A stretch of 64,000 nt of DNA. Origin: an uncultured Carboxylicivirga sp. (GTDB lineage: Bacteria > Bacteroidota > Bacteroidia > Bacteroidales > Marinilabiliaceae). The notes below the pieces were generated by a model. That model ran no database searches and had not been told where the DNA came from. It was given only the letters and a program-made list of their open reading frames with translations. Shown piece after piece: positions 55,832 to 64,000 of this stretch (position 1 is the first letter of the stretch; each line of letters begins with the position of its first letter). Position numbers and translations under genes: made by a program. The DNA lies in NCBI RefSeq assembly GCF_963668385.1, contig NZ_OY764327.1:3258501-3322500 (forward strand), in the 5' to 3' direction.

Positions 55832-55944
55832 GTGCCAAAATGCCAAGAAATTTGGGTAGGATTGTTGCTAGTGATTGCAATACTTTACTAGATAAAACTG
55901 AGTATTGGTAGTTTTTGATTACTGTACATGTAGGTTACTTATTG

Positions 55945-56172
55945 ATGCGAATCAACAGTTGAACTCATTTGGGGGTTCCTTTGTTATACGTTCCTATTCC
56001 ACAGGTTCCACCCGTGGCTATTCATATTAAATCCTTTCAGGATTTGAAAATGTCCGAAGGACATTAACAATAATAGCCTCGTGCGGAGCGCGGGGTAACT
56101 ATTAGACTAATGATACAACCCCGAAAGTGGGTTGAACTTTGCAATAAAACAATTTGAACTATTGATTCGCAT
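55945..56172. repeat. Mobile-looking 228-bp hairpin element, full copy
   Basis: This copy has both ends: ATGCGAATCAACAGTTGAA (55945-55963) and its near complement, ending ATTGATTCGCAT at 56172. Its interior matches 21410-21634 in reverse orientation, with the same six hairpins in order; two of them are partly decayed (CCACAGG/CCCGTGG). Downstream, 56209-56225 and 56260-56276 hold single hairpins (CGAAG/CTTCG and CGTAATT/AATTACG) of the second hairpin type. The 55780-56288 gap contains nothing else. Confidence 0.8.
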
Positions 56173-56288
56173 TGTTCATTATTAGTTACCAACTGCTTAT
56201 TTAAGAGACGAAGTTGCTAGCTTCGCCGAGTTAAGGGAATAAGAGATGAACTATAGCGACGTAATTACAAATTACGCCGAGTGTGCAA

Positions 56289-56585
56289 TTAGTATTTAAG
56301 TTTCTGGTGGTCTTGTCGGGTATCCCAGAAGGTCAATAAGATAATTTCCTTCTTTTTTAGCTTAACCTTGTAAAATAGGTAATTGTGTTTAGTTACAAGT
56401 CCTTTTCGAACATTCTTTATGCGTGATGTTTCAGTAAATGATTGAGGATGTTTTTTAATAACATTAAGTACTTCTTCTGTTTTATCAATAAAGCTTTTAA
56501 CTTCATTAATACTCCAGTTTTCATTCAGATAATCCAACACTTTGTAATAATCCAGCTTTGCTTGTGCAGACCAGGTTATCTTCAT
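56289..56585 (-). CDS. RelE/ParE-superfamily toxin
   Basis: This 98-residue basic protein has the ParE/RelE pattern: MKITWSAQAKLDYYKVLDYLNENW at the start, SFIDKTEEVLNVIKKHPQ, and the beta-strand segment VTKHNYLFYKVKLKKKEIILLTFWDTRQDH. Toxins of this group either cleave ribosome-bound mRNA or inhibit gyrase; this cannot be told here. It begins one base after the antitoxin stop codon. It sits beside a mobile-looking repeat, as is common for such modules. Confidence 0.87.
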   Translation of the reverse strand: MKITWSAQAKLDYYKVLDYLNENWSINEVKSFIDKTEEVLNVIKKHPQSFTETSRIKNVRKGLVTKHNYLFYKVKLKKKEIILLTFWDTRQDHQKLKY

Positions 56586-56586
56586 C

Positions 56587-56823
56587 TTACAAGCCGTATT
56601 TTTGTCGAGCCTCTTTCATAACATCTTCATGAAGCGTCACTTCTCCTCGGTCGGCTTCTTCAATACCTGCTTCAATAGCTTGCTGAACGGACAACGGTAG
56701 TTCATCCCACCAATCAGTTTCTTTATGGTGTTTAAGCAATCGGCTCACCTTTTCCAATAATTTCGGTTGATCTGTATTTAATATCATCTGGACTAACTCC
56801 AGTTTCTTTGCTTGAAGGTTCAT
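56587..56823 (-). CDS. Antitoxin of a RelE/ParE-type module
   Basis: This 78-residue acidic protein is directly upstream of the toxin. Its C-terminal half (DELPLSVQQAIEAGIEEADRGEVTLHEDVMKEARQKYGL, residues about 40-78) has the pattern of Bacteroidota antitoxins that wrap around ParE/RelE toxins. The ATG at 56823 is used; a TTG nine bases upstream is the alternative. No ribbon-helix-helix motif is obvious in the N-terminal part, so autoregulation is uncertain. Confidence 0.8.
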   Translation of the reverse strand: MNLQAKKLELVQMILNTDQPKLLEKVSRLLKHHKETDWWDELPLSVQQAIEAGIEEADRGEVTLHEDVMKEARQKYGL

Positions 56824-57091
56824 GGTATTCAATGTTATATCTGTTACAAAGTTAACGATTTATATTTTGTTTTAGTTCCGTGTAGAAGGTGGTATTTTTC
56901 CAGTTTTTAAGAGTGTCCAGATTATTCAACAGGTAACCCTAATGCTACCTCGCGAATCTTTCGTGAGGTTACGTTAATAATAAAAAGCCAGCCCAAAAGT
57001 ACGTGACTTAATAATTTAGTATCAGTATTGCTGGTTAACTGCCTGTTGGAGTTAGCAAACTGCGTTTTACTTACACTTAATGTTTAGCAGG

Positions 57092-57406
57092 GGTTAATTC
57101 TCTTATTTTCGCTGAGGGCAACAAAATTGACGATTAATTCTCTTGTTTTCGCTGAGGGCAGCAAACTTGACGGATAATTCTCTTGTTTTCGCTGAAGGCA
57201 GCAAAATTGACAGATAATTCTCTTGTTTTCGCTGAAGGCAGCAAACTTGACGGTTAATTCTCTTGTTTTCGCCGAAGGCAGCAAACTTGACGGTTAATTC
57301 TCTTGTTTTCGCTGAGGGCAACAAACTTGACGGATAATTTTCTTGTTTTCTCTGAAGGCAGCAAACTTGACAGATAATTCTCTTGCTTTCGCTGAAGGCA
57401 GCAAAC
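57092..57406. repeat. Tandem repeat of eight 40-bp units
   Basis: Units begin at 57092, 57132, 57172, 57212, 57252, 57292, 57332 and 57372, each reading roughly GG(T/A)TAATTCTCTTGTTTTC then GCTGAAGGCAGCAAACTTGAC, with a few substitutions per unit. There are no spacers between units, so it is not a CRISPR. Copy number is likely to vary between strains. Confidence 0.9.
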
Positions 57407-57463
57407 TACTATATATTCTGATATAATTAAAAATTACGCCAATGGGTAGCTAATCATACGAAA

Positions 57464-57506
57464 GAATCCGATCTGAATTTCAATAAACGTTATTCTGATC
57501 GGATCC
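57464..57506. repeat. Second copy of the GGATCC hairpin
   Basis: GAATCCGATCTGAAT and ATTCTGATCGGATCC pair imperfectly around the loop TTCAATAAACGTT. It is an inverted copy of 36785-36833, including the loop sequence. Confidence 0.7.
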
Positions 57507-57510
57507 TGTA

Positions 57511-57546
57511 TAAAAAAGCCTGCAGAAATGTGGATAACTCTGCAGG
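57511..57546 (-). terminator. Terminator after fkp
   Basis: Reading the minus strand, CCTGCAGA and TCTGCAGG form an 8-bp stem followed by CTTTTTTA. It lies 12 bases after the fkp stop codon. Confidence 0.75.
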
Positions 57547-57558
57547 TCTATGTCTTAT

Positions 57559-60417
57559 TTACGAACGTGATATTCTAAATCCCGATTGACTGATATCCAT
57601 CTTTACAAAACGGGCACAGTTATTAACCGGGTTATTATTCAGTGTGTTTTTTATGCGTGCTGCTGCTTCGGGATCTTTGGCACAGATGACCATAAATCCG
57701 CCACCTCCGGCACCTAATAGTTTATGTCCTAATGCTAAATCATCAATTTGATTAACAATTTTCTGAACATCGGGAGTATTCACTCCGGAATCCAGCATCT
57801 GATTCAACTTCCATGAGTGACGAACCATCTTGCCGGTAGCTTCAAAATCGAGGCGTTGAACCGCATCGGCTGTGCGGTAGGCATGTTGTTTAATCTCTTG
57901 CAAGGTGCGCAAGCGTTGGCCTTCGTTTAAGAACATTCCGCGTACAATTTCCTGCAATACATTTTTAGCCACGCGTGTGATGCCGGTGTAATACAATAGC
58001 CAGTTTTCTTTATAATCAGTTCCGGTAAATACCTGATCGGGTAACCAGCGAACATTCATTTTTTCTTGCGTGCCGGGCTCTGATTCCAGCAGTTTTACTC
58101 CCGGTAAAATACCACCGTACTGATCCTGCCATCCACCGCCGGTTGTTAATAACTGCTCCAAAATAAGTGTACGATGACAAATGGTTTGATGATCCCAGCC
58201 TAAGCTGGCAAAATCGGCTAAAGTACCCAATAGAGTAGCTGCTAAAATAGAGCTGGTTCCTAAACCCGATCCTTTGGGTATGGCGGCCAACATCGATATT
58301 TCAAATCCTCCACCAAAATCGTTTAATTGTTGCTCAAGGCTGCTGTATGGTAAGCTGCAATAATCAGGATGAAAACCAGCCAGACAAAGTGCTGCTTTGG
58401 GTATCGAAAAGGCCGAACCAACTGTATTGTAGTTGGCCAGTTCTTCGTACGAATTAATTACTTCCGAAACTCCGTTATCAATCGATCGAAGTGTAATTTT
58501 CTTCTCCGATGATAAACGAATATAGGCTTGAATAGGCGGTTGTTCGTTTAACTCAACAGCCAAATTCATCACACTTCCACCAAACTGCATGCAAAATGGA
58601 GGAGTGTCGGCCCATCCTCCGGCCAAATCGAGGCGGGCAGGGCTTCGTCCCCAAATAATCTGATCGGTATAAATATTTAATTGAGGAATCACCTTTTGAT
58701 CCGATGATTCTTTAATGATGCTTTGCAATAAACCAAAGGCTTTTTGCTCGTTGGCATCTTTGCTAATTCCTTTGTTTTTATTTACCTCGGAACGAAACAT
58801 ATAATCCCTAAAACGGATCATAGGCGATACACTTTCGGGGATGGCTTCTGGGATTTCCAGATTATTTGTGGCAAACTCTTTGGCTGTCTTTTTTAAATCG
58901 GCCTGATAAAATACGCTGCGTGAGTAGTTTTTAGCTAAAAAACTTAGGTTGTTGTTTCTAAAGTGCATGCGTTGCTGATTGGCACGTGCTAGATTTGCTC
59001 TTGCACTAATCTGATCGGCCGATATTTTTTCAGCCTTCAACCACATTTCGTTAGCCGTTTCGTCATCAGTTGGATTAATCATCCAGTTAATTAAGCCTTG
59101 ATTAATCTCATCTGTTTTTACAAGAGGGAATATGCTGGCAGCTTGCAGATCTGATGTATTGCCAAGTTCAATAGTGTTAAAATCTAATCCTCTTTCATCC
59201 ATCCAGCTGGCAAATGGTTGCCCCATCCACAATGTTGAATCATCATTCAAATCGCCCCTGAAAGCATCATCAATGCCATAAGGGCGAATACAGATCCAAT
59301 CGTTATCAACAGGTACAACATCAAGGCAAACTCCAGCAGGAATTTCGATATTCCAGTTGTTTTCCGGAATACCTGTTAATACATGGTTATGATGCAGACA
59401 CCAACCCGATGATACCTGACTGTTTTCTATCCAAATATTTTTATGATTGCTGTTCCAACTAATATCGGTTAAGGCATTTTGTACAAACAATGAAGGATGT
59501 GCTTTTACTTTATTGTGCCATATATTGCGTTGATCCTGTACTCGGTTTTGAATTTTTTCGGTTGATGTAATCAGCTCGCGCGAAGTACCAAAGTGATAGA
59601 ACTCTCCTTTATCAAGAGGCAGAATCGCAACGGATAACTCATTTATTTCATCATCGTTTTGTTTTGGATGATCGCCCAAACAAGTGCCAAAAGAGCTGTA
59701 TAAATCGTAAAAGTCAGGTATCTCCTTAGTGAATTGATTATCATTCCATCCACTTTTCTTCATTAATAACTCAATGGCTTTATCACTCAAAATCCAAACC
59801 CCAATATCCATCATAAATAAGTGACTCGAAGTTAAATCTTCAATTTCTTGATGCGATGGTTTTTGAAGCATAAAATCCAATTGCTGAGGATTGTTTCGGG
59901 GTGTAAAAAACACTCCGTGACGCGAAGCCAAATGCTGATCAACCCATATACCCAAACAAACCACATCGGCCTCAGGTAGCTCAAACGGAAGGTCCTCAGC
60001 TAAAATCATAACATCGCCACTGGCAATTAATGTATTCTGATTTTTGTTGGATGCTTCCATCAATTTATCCAGAAGAGGTGTTTGCAAGTCCAGCAAGGTT
60101 TGATCCAAACTTTGCCCGCGACTCCATCTGAAAACCGGTACCGGAGATAGCACTTTGCCTGCAGGTGCATAAGCCGGTAAGCGGCGACTCTGACCTCCGG
60201 CATGGATAATTATTTTCTTTTCTTTAGCCAGATAGTTAGGAATAGATTCACTGTTTTGTGTTTTAAAATGCTCGGCTAACAAGTGAGCTGTTCCTCCACC
60301 CGAACCAATTTTGGTTCCGGCTGGGTCAGAAGCAACAAACCATTCGTCTTTTGAGTGTTGAGTAATATTGTGAAAAACAGAAACCAGATTTTCCGGTAAG
60401 GAAAGAAGATATTTCAT
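57559..60417 (-). CDS. fkp: Bifunctional L-fucokinase / GDP-L-fucose pyrophosphorylase
   Basis: This 952-residue protein matches the size and layout of Bacteroides Fkp. The N-terminal half is a nucleotidyltransferase-like pyrophosphorylase domain with KIGSGGGTAH (about 36-45) and IHAGGQSRRLPAYAPAGKVLSP (about 71-92). The C-terminal GHMP kinase domain starts with ARLDLAGGWADTPPFCMQFGG (about 600), has PKGSGLGTSSILAA (about 712-725) and ends with GAGGGGFMVICA (about 915-926). It makes GDP-L-fucose from free L-fucose, ATP and GTP for fucosylation of surface glycans. Beside fucose isomerase and kinase genes it offers a second fate for the sugar: surface decoration rather than catabolism. Confidence 0.95.
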   Translation of the reverse strand: MKYLLSLPENLVSVFHNITQHSKDEWFVASDPAGTKIGSGGGTAHLLAEHFKTQNSESIPNYLAKEKKIIIHAGGQSRRLPAYAPAGKVLSPVPVFRWSRGQSLDQTLLDLQTPLLDKLMEASNKNQNTLIASGDVMILAEDLPFELPEADVVCLGIWVDQHLASRHGVFFTPRNNPQQLDFMLQKPSHQEIEDLTSSHLFMMDIGVWILSDKAIELLMKKSGWNDNQFTKEIPDFYDLYSSFGTCLGDHPKQNDDEINELSVAILPLDKGEFYHFGTSRELITSTEKIQNRVQDQRNIWHNKVKAHPSLFVQNALTDISWNSNHKNIWIENSQVSSGWCLHHNHVLTGIPENNWNIEIPAGVCLDVVPVDNDWICIRPYGIDDAFRGDLNDDSTLWMGQPFASWMDERGLDFNTIELGNTSDLQAASIFPLVKTDEINQGLINWMINPTDDETANEMWLKAEKISADQISARANLARANQQRMHFRNNNLSFLAKNYSRSVFYQADLKKTAKEFATNNLEIPEAIPESVSPMIRFRDYMFRSEVNKNKGISKDANEQKAFGLLQSIIKESSDQKVIPQLNIYTDQIIWGRSPARLDLAGGWADTPPFCMQFGGSVMNLAVELNEQPPIQAYIRLSSEKKITLRSIDNGVSEVINSYEELANYNTVGSAFSIPKAALCLAGFHPDYCSLPYSSLEQQLNDFGGGFEISMLAAIPKGSGLGTSSILAATLLGTLADFASLGWDHQTICHRTLILEQLLTTGGGWQDQYGGILPGVKLLESEPGTQEKMNVRWLPDQVFTGTDYKENWLLYYTGITRVAKNVLQEIVRGMFLNEGQRLRTLQEIKQHAYRTADAVQRLDFEATGKMVRHSWKLNQMLDSGVNTPDVQKIVNQIDDLALGHKLLGAGGGGFMVICAKDPEAAARIKNTLNNNPVNNCARFVKMDISQSGFRISRS

Positions 60418-60503
60418 TTTATGATTGTCTAAAAATTGTGTTTTTGAGTCGGAATAATTGATTTGCTAAGATAGTAAATATCAAAAACAAGCTTCTATGA
60501 CAT

Positions 60504-61409
60504 TTAGCTTATCTTAAACTCTTTTCTGTATTTGGCTGGCGACATACCTGTTACCAACGAAAAAATGCGCGTGAAATGATAGCGATTGGCAAAACCGGTT
60601 TGTGTTGCAATCTGGTCGATACTTTCATTGCTATGATGCAGCATAACACATGCTTTATTTATTCTTTTTTGGCGAACATATATTTGAGGCGAAATACCTG
60701 TTTCTTGCTTAAAAAGCCGGGTAAATGTGTTGGTGGCTAAACGGCAGATGTCGGCTAATTTGGTATTAGATAACTCGGTGTTTAAATTATTTTCGATGTA
60801 ATTAAGTAGGCTTAATATATGATGGTTATTAGTTAGAACCTGCCAGTTTTGTTCGTTTATTTCAGCCAATAAATCAATAATTAACGATTGTATTGATAAC
60901 AGTGTGTAAAAGCTGAATTCCTTATTGTCAACACTCAGGTGATTGGTTATGCTTGTTATTTTATTTCGGAGGTGTGGTGTAACTTCAAAAGTAAATATGC
61001 CTGGTGCAACATTGTCGTAAGGAATACCCATATTAAAATGTATGTAGAGGTGTTCAATTGTTTTTGTAGAAAATGCTGCTGATGAGTATTCCGAAGTAAT
61101 TCGTCCTCCTTTTAAAGCATAGCCTTTGCTGGGTATTTTATGATTAAAAAGAAAAGTGGAGTACGATGTGTTTGGTGCAATCAGATAAATTCGTTCAGGA
61201 AGTAATTCGATAATTTTATTCCCTGCCTTAATAAAGGCTCCCTTCTTTTGGTTATTGTAAATTCTCCAGTATGGAAAAGATAACTCTCTGTATTCCCATC
61301 TTTCTAACCACCAATAACGGCAACAGAGTATCTGTAGATTGTAATTAGGAAAATGTTGCAATATATCTGATGGATCGCCTTTGTAGGGAAGCTGAATGGG
61401 ATTTTTCAT
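60504..61409 (-). CDS. AraC-family transcriptional regulator
   Basis: This 301-residue protein has an N-terminal sensing region (about 1-180) and a C-terminal pair of AraC helix-turn-helix motifs (about 200-300; NTKLADICRLATNTFTRLFKQETG and IDQIATQTGFANRYHFTRIFSLVTGMSPAKYR). It lies between fkp (same strand, 86 bases downstream) and fucI (divergent), so L-fucose or a derivative is the likely signal. CAAATATA at 61434-61441 reads TATATTTG on the minus strand, a -7 match 25 bases before its start. Confidence 0.92.
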   Translation of the reverse strand: MKNPIQLPYKGDPSDILQHFPNYNLQILCCRYWWLERWEYRELSFPYWRIYNNQKKGAFIKAGNKIIELLPERIYLIAPNTSYSTFLFNHKIPSKGYALKGGRITSEYSSAAFSTKTIEHLYIHFNMGIPYDNVAPGIFTFEVTPHLRNKITSITNHLSVDNKEFSFYTLLSIQSLIIDLLAEINEQNWQVLTNNHHILSLLNYIENNLNTELSNTKLADICRLATNTFTRLFKQETGISPQIYVRQKRINKACVMLHHSNESIDQIATQTGFANRYHFTRIFSLVTGMSPAKYRKEFKIS

Positions 61410-61431
61410 TTGGCTAATGTTTCAAATAGAT

Positions 61432-61447
61432 ACAAATATACAAATAT
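61432..61447. promoter_or_regulatory. Tandem TACAAATA repeat in the divergent fuc promoter
   Basis: Two directly adjacent copies of TACAAATA (61432-61439 and 61440-61447) lie between the AraC regulator and fucI and overlap the -7 element of the regulator gene. AraC proteins often bind direct repeats, so this could be its site. AT richness makes chance occurrence possible. Confidence 0.35.
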
Positions 61448-61516
61448 TGGATATTTTATTTTGGTCTATTAAATGTGAATTTTGAAGCAAATCAGTTCAA
61501 CTAAATTCAAGAAAAT

Positions 61517-63301
61517 ATGGCTAATAGATTAATAGGCGATTTGCCCAAAGTGGGAATTCGTCCCGTTATTGATGGAAGAGAGAGAGGGGTAAGAGAATCG
61601 TTAGAGCAACAGGTGATGGATCTGGCAAAGGCTGCTGCTTCTTTTATCGAATCAAACCTAAGAGTTGCAGGAGGTGAAAAAGTTCAATGTGTTATAGCTG
61701 ATACTTGCATAGGTGGCGTTGCCGAGGCTGCAATGTGTGCTGCTAAATTTAAAAAAGAGGGTGTGGGAGTGTCCTTAACCGTTACTCCATGTTGGTGTTA
61801 CGGTACCGAGGTGATGGATACCGATTCTTTAATTCCCAAGGCTGTTTGGGGTTTTAACGGAACAGAGCGGCCCGGTGCTGTGTACTTAGCTGCAGCTTTG
61901 GCTGGTTATACACAAAAAGGCTTGCCCGCATTTGGTATTTACGGGCGCGATGTGCAGGACGCTGGAGATACCACCATACCTGATGATGTGCAGGTGAGGA
62001 TTCTTCGGTTTGTTAAAGCTGCTTTGGCTGTTGCACAAATGAACGGTAAATCGTATTTATCTATTGGTTACAGTTCGATGGGAATTGCCGGTTCAATGGT
62101 CAATTCAGATTTTTTTCAGGATTATTTAGGTATAAGAACCGAATTTGTTGATAGTACCGAAATTCTACGTCGTATTGATGAAGGAATCTATGATAAAGAA
62201 GAATTTGAAAAGGCTCTGAAATGGACGAAAGAAAACTGCAAGGAAGGAACCGATAGAAATAAAACCGAAGTTCAGGCTGATCAAACACGCAAAGAGCATG
62301 AATGGGAAACTGTGGTTAAAATGACGTTGATTTGTCGCGATATGATGATTGGTAATCCTAAACTGATTGATATGGGCTATCGCGAAGAAGGTTTGGGGCG
62401 TAATGCCATCCTTGGCGGTTTTCAAGGTCAGCGTCAGTGGACCGATTATCAACCCAATGCTGATTTTACCGAGGCTATCTTAAATTCATCATTCGATTGG
62501 AATGGCATCCGCGAAGCTTTTGTTTTAGCTACCGAAAATGATAGTTTGAATGGGGTGGTGATGTTGTTTGGACATTTGTTAACCAATACTTCGCAGATAT
62601 TTTCCGATGTTCGAACTTATTGGAGTCCGGAAGCTGTAAAACGTGTTACAGGTAAAGAACTGACCGGAAAAACTAAAGATGGTATTATACACTTGATTAA
62701 TTCAGGTTCAACCACTTTAGATGCAACTGCTCAACAAAGATATATGGAAGGTAATCCTGTTATGAAACCTTATTGGGAGATTGCTGAAGATGAAATGAAA
62801 GCTTGTTTGGAAAACACAGTATGGCCGCCGGCAAACAGAGAATATTTCAGAGGAGGAGGTTTTTCTTCATTGTTTAAAACTGCTGGCGAAATGCCGGTAA
62901 CTATGAGTAGAATTAATTTGGTAAAAGGGCAGGGACCTGTATTGCAAATTGCCGAAGGATGGACCGTTGAATTACCGGATGATATTCATAAAATATTAGA
63001 TGAACGCACCGATCCTACATGGCCTACAACATGGTTTGTACCACGTACTAACGGTTCCGGTGCTTTTAAAGATGTGTATTCGGTTATGGCTAATTGGGGA
63101 GCTAACCACGGTGCTATTAGTTACGGACATATTGGGGCTGATCTGATAACGCTGGCTTCTATGTTGCGTATCCCTGTTTGTATGCATAATGTGGACAATG
63201 ATGATGTTTTTAGGCCAAGTGCATGGGCTTCGTTTGGCGAAGATAAGGAAGGTGCTGACTACAGGGCTTGTAATAATTATGGCCCATTATACGGTATGTA
63301 A
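61517..63301 (+). CDS. fucI: L-fucose isomerase
   Basis: This 594-residue enzyme converts L-fucose to L-fuculose. Recognisable segments are [26 protein letters not shown] at the start, [73 protein letters not shown] (metal and substrate region about 175-212), [21 protein letters not shown] with metal-binding Glu and Asp, and [20 protein letters not shown] at the C-terminus. The length is that of bacterial FucI. The fuculokinase gene follows after a hairpin. Confidence 0.96.
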   Translation: MANRLIGDLPKVGIRPVIDGRERGVRESLEQQVMDLAKAAASFIESNLRVAGGEKVQCVIADTCIGGVAEAAMCAAKFKKEGVGVSLTVTPCWCYGTEVMDTDSLIPKAVWGFNGTERPGAVYLAAALAGYTQKGLPAFGIYGRDVQDAGDTTIPDDVQVRILRFVKAALAVAQMNGKSYLSIGYSSMGIAGSMVNSDFFQDYLGIRTEFVDSTEILRRIDEGIYDKEEFEKALKWTKENCKEGTDRNKTEVQADQTRKEHEWETVVKMTLICRDMMIGNPKLIDMGYREEGLGRNAILGGFQGQRQWTDYQPNADFTEAILNSSFDWNGIREAFVLATENDSLNGVVMLFGHLLTNTSQIFSDVRTYWSPEAVKRVTGKELTGKTKDGIIHLINSGSTTLDATAQQRYMEGNPVMKPYWEIAEDEMKACLENTVWPPANREYFRGGGFSSLFKTAGEMPVTMSRINLVKGQGPVLQIAEGWTVELPDDIHKILDERTDPTWPTTWFVPRTNGSGAFKDVYSVMANWGANHGAISYGHIGADLITLASMLRIPVCMHNVDNDDVFRPSAWASFGEDKEGADYRACNNYGPLYGM

Positions 63302-63319
63302 TCTATCTCACAGTTAATT

Positions 63320-63357
63320 CCCGGGCTTGAAGCTTAGTTGATAGCCCGGGGTTTCTT
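63320..63357 (+). terminator. Hairpin after fucI
   Basis: An 8-bp stem (CCCGGGCT with AGCCCGGG) with a 15-base loop is followed by GTTTCTT. It lies between fucI and the kinase gene and may attenuate transcription. Confidence 0.55.
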
Positions 63358-63369
63358 ACATTTATCATT

Positions 63370-64000
63370 ATGAATAATAAAGATATTGCTATTGTTTTCG
63401 ACTGCGGAGCTACAAACGTGCGTGTGATAGCTATGAATACTTCAGGTTCTATTTTAGAGTCAGAATCTGTATCGAACCAAACCAACGAAGATCCTTATTT
63501 ACCAGAGGGAAGAATTTGGGATATTGATAAGTTGTGGGATAAGCTATGTGTGTGTTCTCAAAAACTTCTAAGCCAGATTGATGTCAGTAGAATTGCAGGT
63601 GTTACTTTTACTACTTTTGGTGTCGACGGAGCTTTGGTTGATAAAAACGGAGAACTGTTGTATCCGGTTATTTCGTGGCAGTGTGATCGAACTAAATCAA
63701 TAATGGATAATATCGGAAAGTATTTTCCTCTCAATCGGTTGTACGAATTAAGTGGAGTTTATCCATATGCCTTTAACACCATCAATAAACTTATTTGGCT
63801 GAAAGAGAATCATCCCGAGATAATTCAAAAAGCCTATCGCTTCTTATTTATGCCTTCGTTGTTGATATACCGATTAACCGGAGCAATGCAAAATGATGCG
63901 ACTATGATGGGAACGTCCATGATGACTGATTTACAAAATCGATGTTTTTCGGATGAAATATTATCAGCTTTAGGCATCGATAAAAATTTGTTTGGTGAGA
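63370..64000 (+). CDS. fucK: L-fuculokinase (N-terminal part, cut by the window end)
   Basis: The frame is open from the ATG at 63370 to the window end (210 residues seen). It is an FGGY-family sugar kinase: the N-terminal phosphate loop IAIVFDCGATNVRVIAMN, GVTFTTFGVDGALVDKNGELLYPVISWQCDR (about 78-108), and INKLIWLKENHPEI with FLFMPSLLIYRLTG follow the kinase fold. Its place 69 bases after fucI makes L-fuculose the likely substrate, giving L-fuculose 1-phosphate; rhamnulokinase is the closest alternative. The ATP-binding C-terminal half is not in the window. Confidence 0.85.
   Translation, partial: MNNKDIAIVFDCGATNVRVIAMNTSGSILESESVSNQTNEDPYLPEGRIWDIDKLWDKLCVCSQKLLSQIDVSRIAGVTFTTFGVDGALVDKNGELLYPVISWQCDRTKSIMDNIGKYFPLNRLYELSGVYPYAFNTINKLIWLKENHPEIIQKAYRFLFMPSLLIYRLTGAMQNDATMMGTSMMTDLQNRCFSDEILSALGIDKNLFGE

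Larger units (their letters stand above)
56824..57558. other. Gene-free gap with repeats between antitoxin and fkp
   Basis: The gap of 735 bases holds a hairpin CCTCGCGA-ATCTT-TCGTGAGG (56948-56968), the 40-bp tandem repeat, a copy of the long GGATCC hairpin (57464-57506) and the fkp terminator. Open frames over the tandem repeat on the minus strand shift frame every unit and are not real genes. Confidence 0.7.

Noticed and set aside
57084-57324. Minus-strand open frames with repeated LPSAKTREL/CCLQRKQEN peptides
   Set aside because: They are read through the 40-bp tandem repeat; the unit length shifts frame each time and the open frames exist only because the unit lacks stops. No start signal or family.
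57092-57406. Possible CRISPR array
   Set aside because: Units are directly adjacent with no unique spacers, and no cas genes are in the window.

Overview
The window looks like chromosome from a low-GC, polysaccharide-degrading member of the Bacteroidota (order Bacteroidales or Marinilabiliales by gene style). The signs are a SusC/SusD pair, a hybrid two-component sensor of the Bacteroides type, many glycoside hydrolases with signal peptides or lipoboxes, AraR-type Nudix regulators, LytS/LytTR pairs, an Fkp-type fucose enzyme, and promoters resembling the Bacteroidota -7 element TAnnTTTG. I recognised no tRNA, rRNA or CRISPR array. No database search was run; all family names come from motif recognition.

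Region 1 (1-28664) is a large glycan utilisation locus. It starts inside a SusC-like transporter, followed by SusD, a mutarotase lipoprotein, a 1418-residue hybrid sensor/regulator, a GH43 arabinanase-type enzyme and a GH51 arabinofuranosidase. A second block holds GH2, GH31, GH3, GH42, a CE1-type esterase and another GH3. The last GH3 diverges from a Nudix-type regulator, with an inverted repeat over the promoter. The enzyme set fits arabinose-containing glycans (arabinan, arabinogalactan or arabinosylated xyloglucan). The junctions between the second-block hydrolases are filled with hairpin arrays.

Region 2 (28865-45049) holds a YoaK-like membrane protein, a six-gene minus-strand operon (TolC-MacA-MacB ATPase-MacB permease-LytS-LytTR), a DUF6261-like protein, a repeat-rich gap, and a divergent cluster. 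In that cluster an outer-membrane barrel and a DUF4270 lipoprotein face a Kelch lipoprotein, a DUF4907 protein and a second LytS/LytTR pair. A 14-bp inverted repeat lies in the shared promoter region.

Region 3 (45371-55779) is the intracellular arabinose pathway: araR, araA, a sodium/sugar symporter, araD, a zinc sugar-alcohol dehydrogenase, araB, rpiB and transketolase. Two near-identical palindromes (ATAATAGTA-N5-TACTATTAT type) precede araR and araA. Arabinose released by region 1 would be metabolised here.

Region 4 (55780-64000) contains a mobile-looking repeat, a toxin-antitoxin pair, an 8 x 40 bp tandem repeat, and a fucose locus: Fkp, an AraC regulator, L-fucose isomerase and the start of an L-fuculokinase cut by the window edge.

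The most unusual DNA features are two distant copies of a structured repeat whose sequence core is conserved while its outer stem changes in a compensatory way (33571-33740 and 53481-53650), and a roughly 228-bp element with terminal inverted repeats made of consecutive hairpins (21410-21634 and 55945-56172).
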